This document shows positions 40,770 through 44,029 of a DNA stretch of 44,029 bases, one piece after another (positions within the stretch are counted from its first letter, which is position 1; every line of letters begins with the position of its first letter). This DNA is from Rhodospirillales bacterium (lineage in GTDB: Bacteria > Pseudomonadota > Alphaproteobacteria > Rhodospirillales > Magnetospirillaceae). The notes beneath the pieces were generated by a model that had not been told where the DNA came from, searched no databases, and saw only the letters and a list, made by a program, of their open reading frames with translations. A program made the position numbers and the translations under genes. The DNA lies in contig JAATGN010000214.1 in assembly GCA_015654615.1 (NCBI GenBank), positions 1 through 44,029 of the forward strand, read 5' to 3'.

Positions 40770-42002
40770 TCAGGCCGCGAAGAGGCCGGCGAGGAGCGAT
40801 GCCGGCGCCCTGGGCAGCACCATGGCGACCTGTCGGTCGGCCAGGCCCAGGTGACGTTCGAGGGCGGTGGCGATCACGCTGCGGAAATCGGTGGTCACGG
40901 CAAGGTCGCGCCCCTGGTAGAGAGCGTCCGGGCCAAGGCCCGGCCATTCTCCATGGAGGCGTCCGCCGGCGACGCGGCCTCCCAGCACCATGAGAAGGTT
41001 GCCATGGCCGTGATCGGTTCCCCTGTTGCCGTTTTCGCGCGCGGTGCGTCCGAACTCGGACATCACCAGGATCACGGTGTCGTCGAGCTTGGGCCCCAGC
41101 CCCTTGGCCAGCCCGGCCAAACCCTCCGCCAGCGGTTGCAGATGGCTGGCGAGTTGCCCCTTGGCGCCGCCCTGGTCGACATGCGTGTCCCAGCCGCCGA
41201 GGTCGGCGAAGGCGAGCTGGATGCGTTCGTCCCGGACCAGGAGATCGGCCAGCCGGGCGGCCAGCGCGGGAAAGCCGGCGGGGGCGGGGGCGCCGTTGTC
41301 GGCGACGGCGCGCTCGGCGGCGAGATCGTCGACCAGCTCCCGGCGCGCCTCCTGTCCCTGCCGGTAGGCGAGGCTCATCGCGTCGCTGCCCGAATAAAGC
41401 TCGGAAAAGGCGGAAGCCACCGCCGCACGGTCGAGCGGCCCCGGCTTGCCGGCATTGGGGCCGAGCGGAAAGTTCGAATTGGGCTGTCGTCCCGCCAGGA
41501 TGCGGGGCCGGGTGGCTCCCAGGCCGAGGGCCTGAGTCGGACCGTGCGGCGCCGGCAAGGCGGCGATCAGACGATTCATCCAGCCGTCGGCGGTGGCGCG
41601 GACCCCCGGCGTGCCGCTTTCCATGAAGTCCTGGGCATCGAAATGCGAGCGGGTGGGATCGGGCGATCCGCAGGCATGCACGAAGGCGAGGCGCCGTTCC
41701 CGCCACAGCGGCATGAGCGGCGCCAGGGCCGGATGCAGGCCGAAATGCCCGTCGAGGTCGAGGACGCCGTCGTCGGCGCCGGGAGCGGCAAGCCCGATGG
41801 TGGGGCGCATCTCGCGATAAAGGGGATCGCCATAGGGCGCGACGAGGTTCAGCCCATCGACGGCGCCCCGCAGCATCACCACGACGAGGCGGCGTTTGGC
41901 CGGCACGGCGGCGAGCCCCCGGCCGGGGCGGCCGGAACCGGTCGCCGCCAGGCCGGCGGCCGCTCCGGCCAGGGTCAGGAAACGTCGGCGATGCATGAGC
42001 AT
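40770..42002 (-). CDS. DUF1501 protein with Tat signal
   Basis: This 410-residue exported protein opens MLMHRRRFLTLAGAAAGLAATGS, a twin-arginine-type leader; the ATG two codons later is equally possible. The body is a DUF1501 (sulfatase/phosphatase-like fold) protein: RLVVVMLRGAVDGLNLVAPYGDPLY, HFGLHPALAPLMPLW, SPDPTRSHFDAQDFMESG and LVMSEFGRTARENGNRGTDHGHGNLLMVLGG. The SEFGRT...GTDHG block is the family core with possible metal ligands. DUF1501 almost always follows a DUF1800 gene, as here after 28 bases. Function is unknown; a periplasmic hydrolase or surface role is conceivable. A repeat follows its stop. Confidence 0.92.
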   Translation of the reverse strand: MLMHRRRFLTLAGAAAGLAATGSGRPGRGLAAVPAKRRLVVVMLRGAVDGLNLVAPYGDPLYREMRPTIGLAAPGADDGVLDLDGHFGLHPALAPLMPLWRERRLAFVHACGSPDPTRSHFDAQDFMESGTPGVRATADGWMNRLIAALPAPHGPTQALGLGATRPRILAGRQPNSNFPLGPNAGKPGPLDRAAVASAFSELYSGSDAMSLAYRQGQEARRELVDDLAAERAVADNGAPAPAGFPALAARLADLLVRDERIQLAFADLGGWDTHVDQGGAKGQLASHLQPLAEGLAGLAKGLGPKLDDTVILVMSEFGRTARENGNRGTDHGHGNLLMVLGGRVAGGRLHGEWPGLGPDALYQGRDLAVTTDFRSVIATALERHLGLADRQVAMVLPRAPASLLAGLFAA

Positions 42003-42030
42003 GGGCTTGTCCTTTTCATTGCGGGCGGCG

Positions 42031-43554
<1,524 letters not shown>

Positions 43555-43738
43555 CGATTTCCTCCGCTCGTTGGTCTCGTCGATTTCGCCGCTTGCCACG
43601 GAGTCTCGCACGGCATGATGATCAGATTATGGTCGGCCGGACGGAATTCCACGCCGTCCGCAGCATTTTTCGCCCCGTCATGTCGCGGCGCCCAAGCCTG
43701 GGTTGACGGTGGTCACCGGTGCGCTCATCCTTCCGCTC

Positions 43739-44029
43739 ATGTTTCCGTTGCACGCCGCGGGCGGGCCGATCGATCCCCTGATGATCCTGGTCGCCGCCCT
43801 GATCATCGATGCCGTCATTGGCGATCCACCCTGGTTGTGGCGGATGATTCCCCACCCGGTGGCGATGATCGGCAGCGTGATCCTCTTTCTCGACCACAAG
43901 CTCAATCGCGACAAGAGAAGCGAACTCGACCGCCGGCTGCGCGGCGCCCTGGTCGCCGCCGGCATGACGCTGGCCGCCGTCGGGGTCGGCTATTGCGTCG
44001 GCGAATTGCGCCGCCGGTGGTTGTGGGGC
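43739..44029 (+). CDS. cobD: Adenosylcobinamide-phosphate synthase (CbiB/CobD), 5' part
   Basis: This is the first 97 codons of an open frame running off the window. After a short N-terminus it reads DPLMILVAALIIDAVIGDPPWLWRMIPHPVAMIGSVILFLDHKLN. The IGDPP...IPHPVAMIG pattern is the CbiB/CobD hallmark. This integral membrane enzyme attaches the aminopropanol arm to adenosylcobyrate. A second hydrophobic segment (ALVAAGMTLAAVGVGYCVGEL) fits its polytopic topology. The start is uncertain: GTG at 43709, ATG at 43739 or ATG at 43781 are all in frame and none has a strong ribosome site. It shows that the cobalamin region continues beyond 44029 on the far side of the DUF1800 pair. Confidence 0.85.
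   Translation, partial: MFPLHAAGGPIDPLMILVAALIIDAVIGDPPWLWRMIPHPVAMIGSVILFLDHKLNRDKRSELDRRLRGALVAAGMTLAAVGVGYCVGELRRRWLWG

Overview
The window is GC-rich chromosomal DNA with alphaproteobacterial gene content. Cobalamin genes, a Bcr/CflA pump, a YcgN-type Cys-cluster protein, a PBP1A with a long Pro/Gly-rich N-terminus, and many short dispersed palindromes suggest a Rhodospirillales-type bacterium (Magnetospirillum/Telmatospirillum-like). That placement is inferred from gene content only. I see no tRNA, rRNA, CRISPR array, transposase or phage gene.

Layout. 1-8120: the 3' end of a cysteine synthase, a YcaQ-like DNA glycosylase, a small autotransporter, a MoeB/ThiF-type adenylyltransferase overlapping a DsrE-like protein, a D-2-hydroxyacid dehydrogenase, an exported SH3 protein with a small membrane partner, and an orphan ribbon-helix-helix protein. 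8290-10386: penicillin-binding protein 1A. 10534-12258: a more AT-rich accessory island with three tightly packed genes, headed by a TIGR04255-type protein. 12344-14710: an MFS pump, a YgjP-like metalloprotease and a YcgN-like protein. 15024-28609: the cobalamin region. cobA, a TauE/SafE-like membrane protein, an SCO copper chaperone and cobB lie on the minus strand. A MazEF-type toxin-antitoxin pair and cbiD-cobK lie on the plus strand. A chain of overlapping minus-strand genes follows: cbiX, a fused CobH, CobL, CobI, a CbiG-CobJ fusion and CobM. CbiX, CbiD and CbiG together, with no CobG, CobF or CobNST here, point to the early-cobalt-insertion (anaerobic-type) branch. The adenosylcobinamide-phosphate synthase gene (cobD/cbiB) begins at the right edge.

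28739-35400: a LysR regulator, an 800-base repeat-rich gene desert, and a hybrid PAS-histidine kinase divergent from an AfsA-hotdog (gamma-butyrolactone synthase-like) gene. A HAD-IB phosphatase gene follows directly, then an exported nitroreductase and a 48-residue basic protein. 35678-40629: a tripartite efflux operon (EmrA, EmrB, NodT-type outer-membrane factor) divergent from a TetR regulator, with two related palindromic operators between them. 40770-43554: an exported DUF1501/DUF1800 pair.

The most notable items are: (a) the AfsA-like/HAD pair next to a divergent hybrid kinase, a possible butyrolactone-type signalling locus in a Gram-negative bacterium; (b) a 137-base palindromic repeat translated in frame at the junction between an RNase H-like/DUF429-like domain and CobH; (c) the TIGR04255 three-gene island; and (d) a dispersed repeat found three times, always at the 3' end of a gene and in the same orientation, carrying a terminator-like hairpin in two copies.
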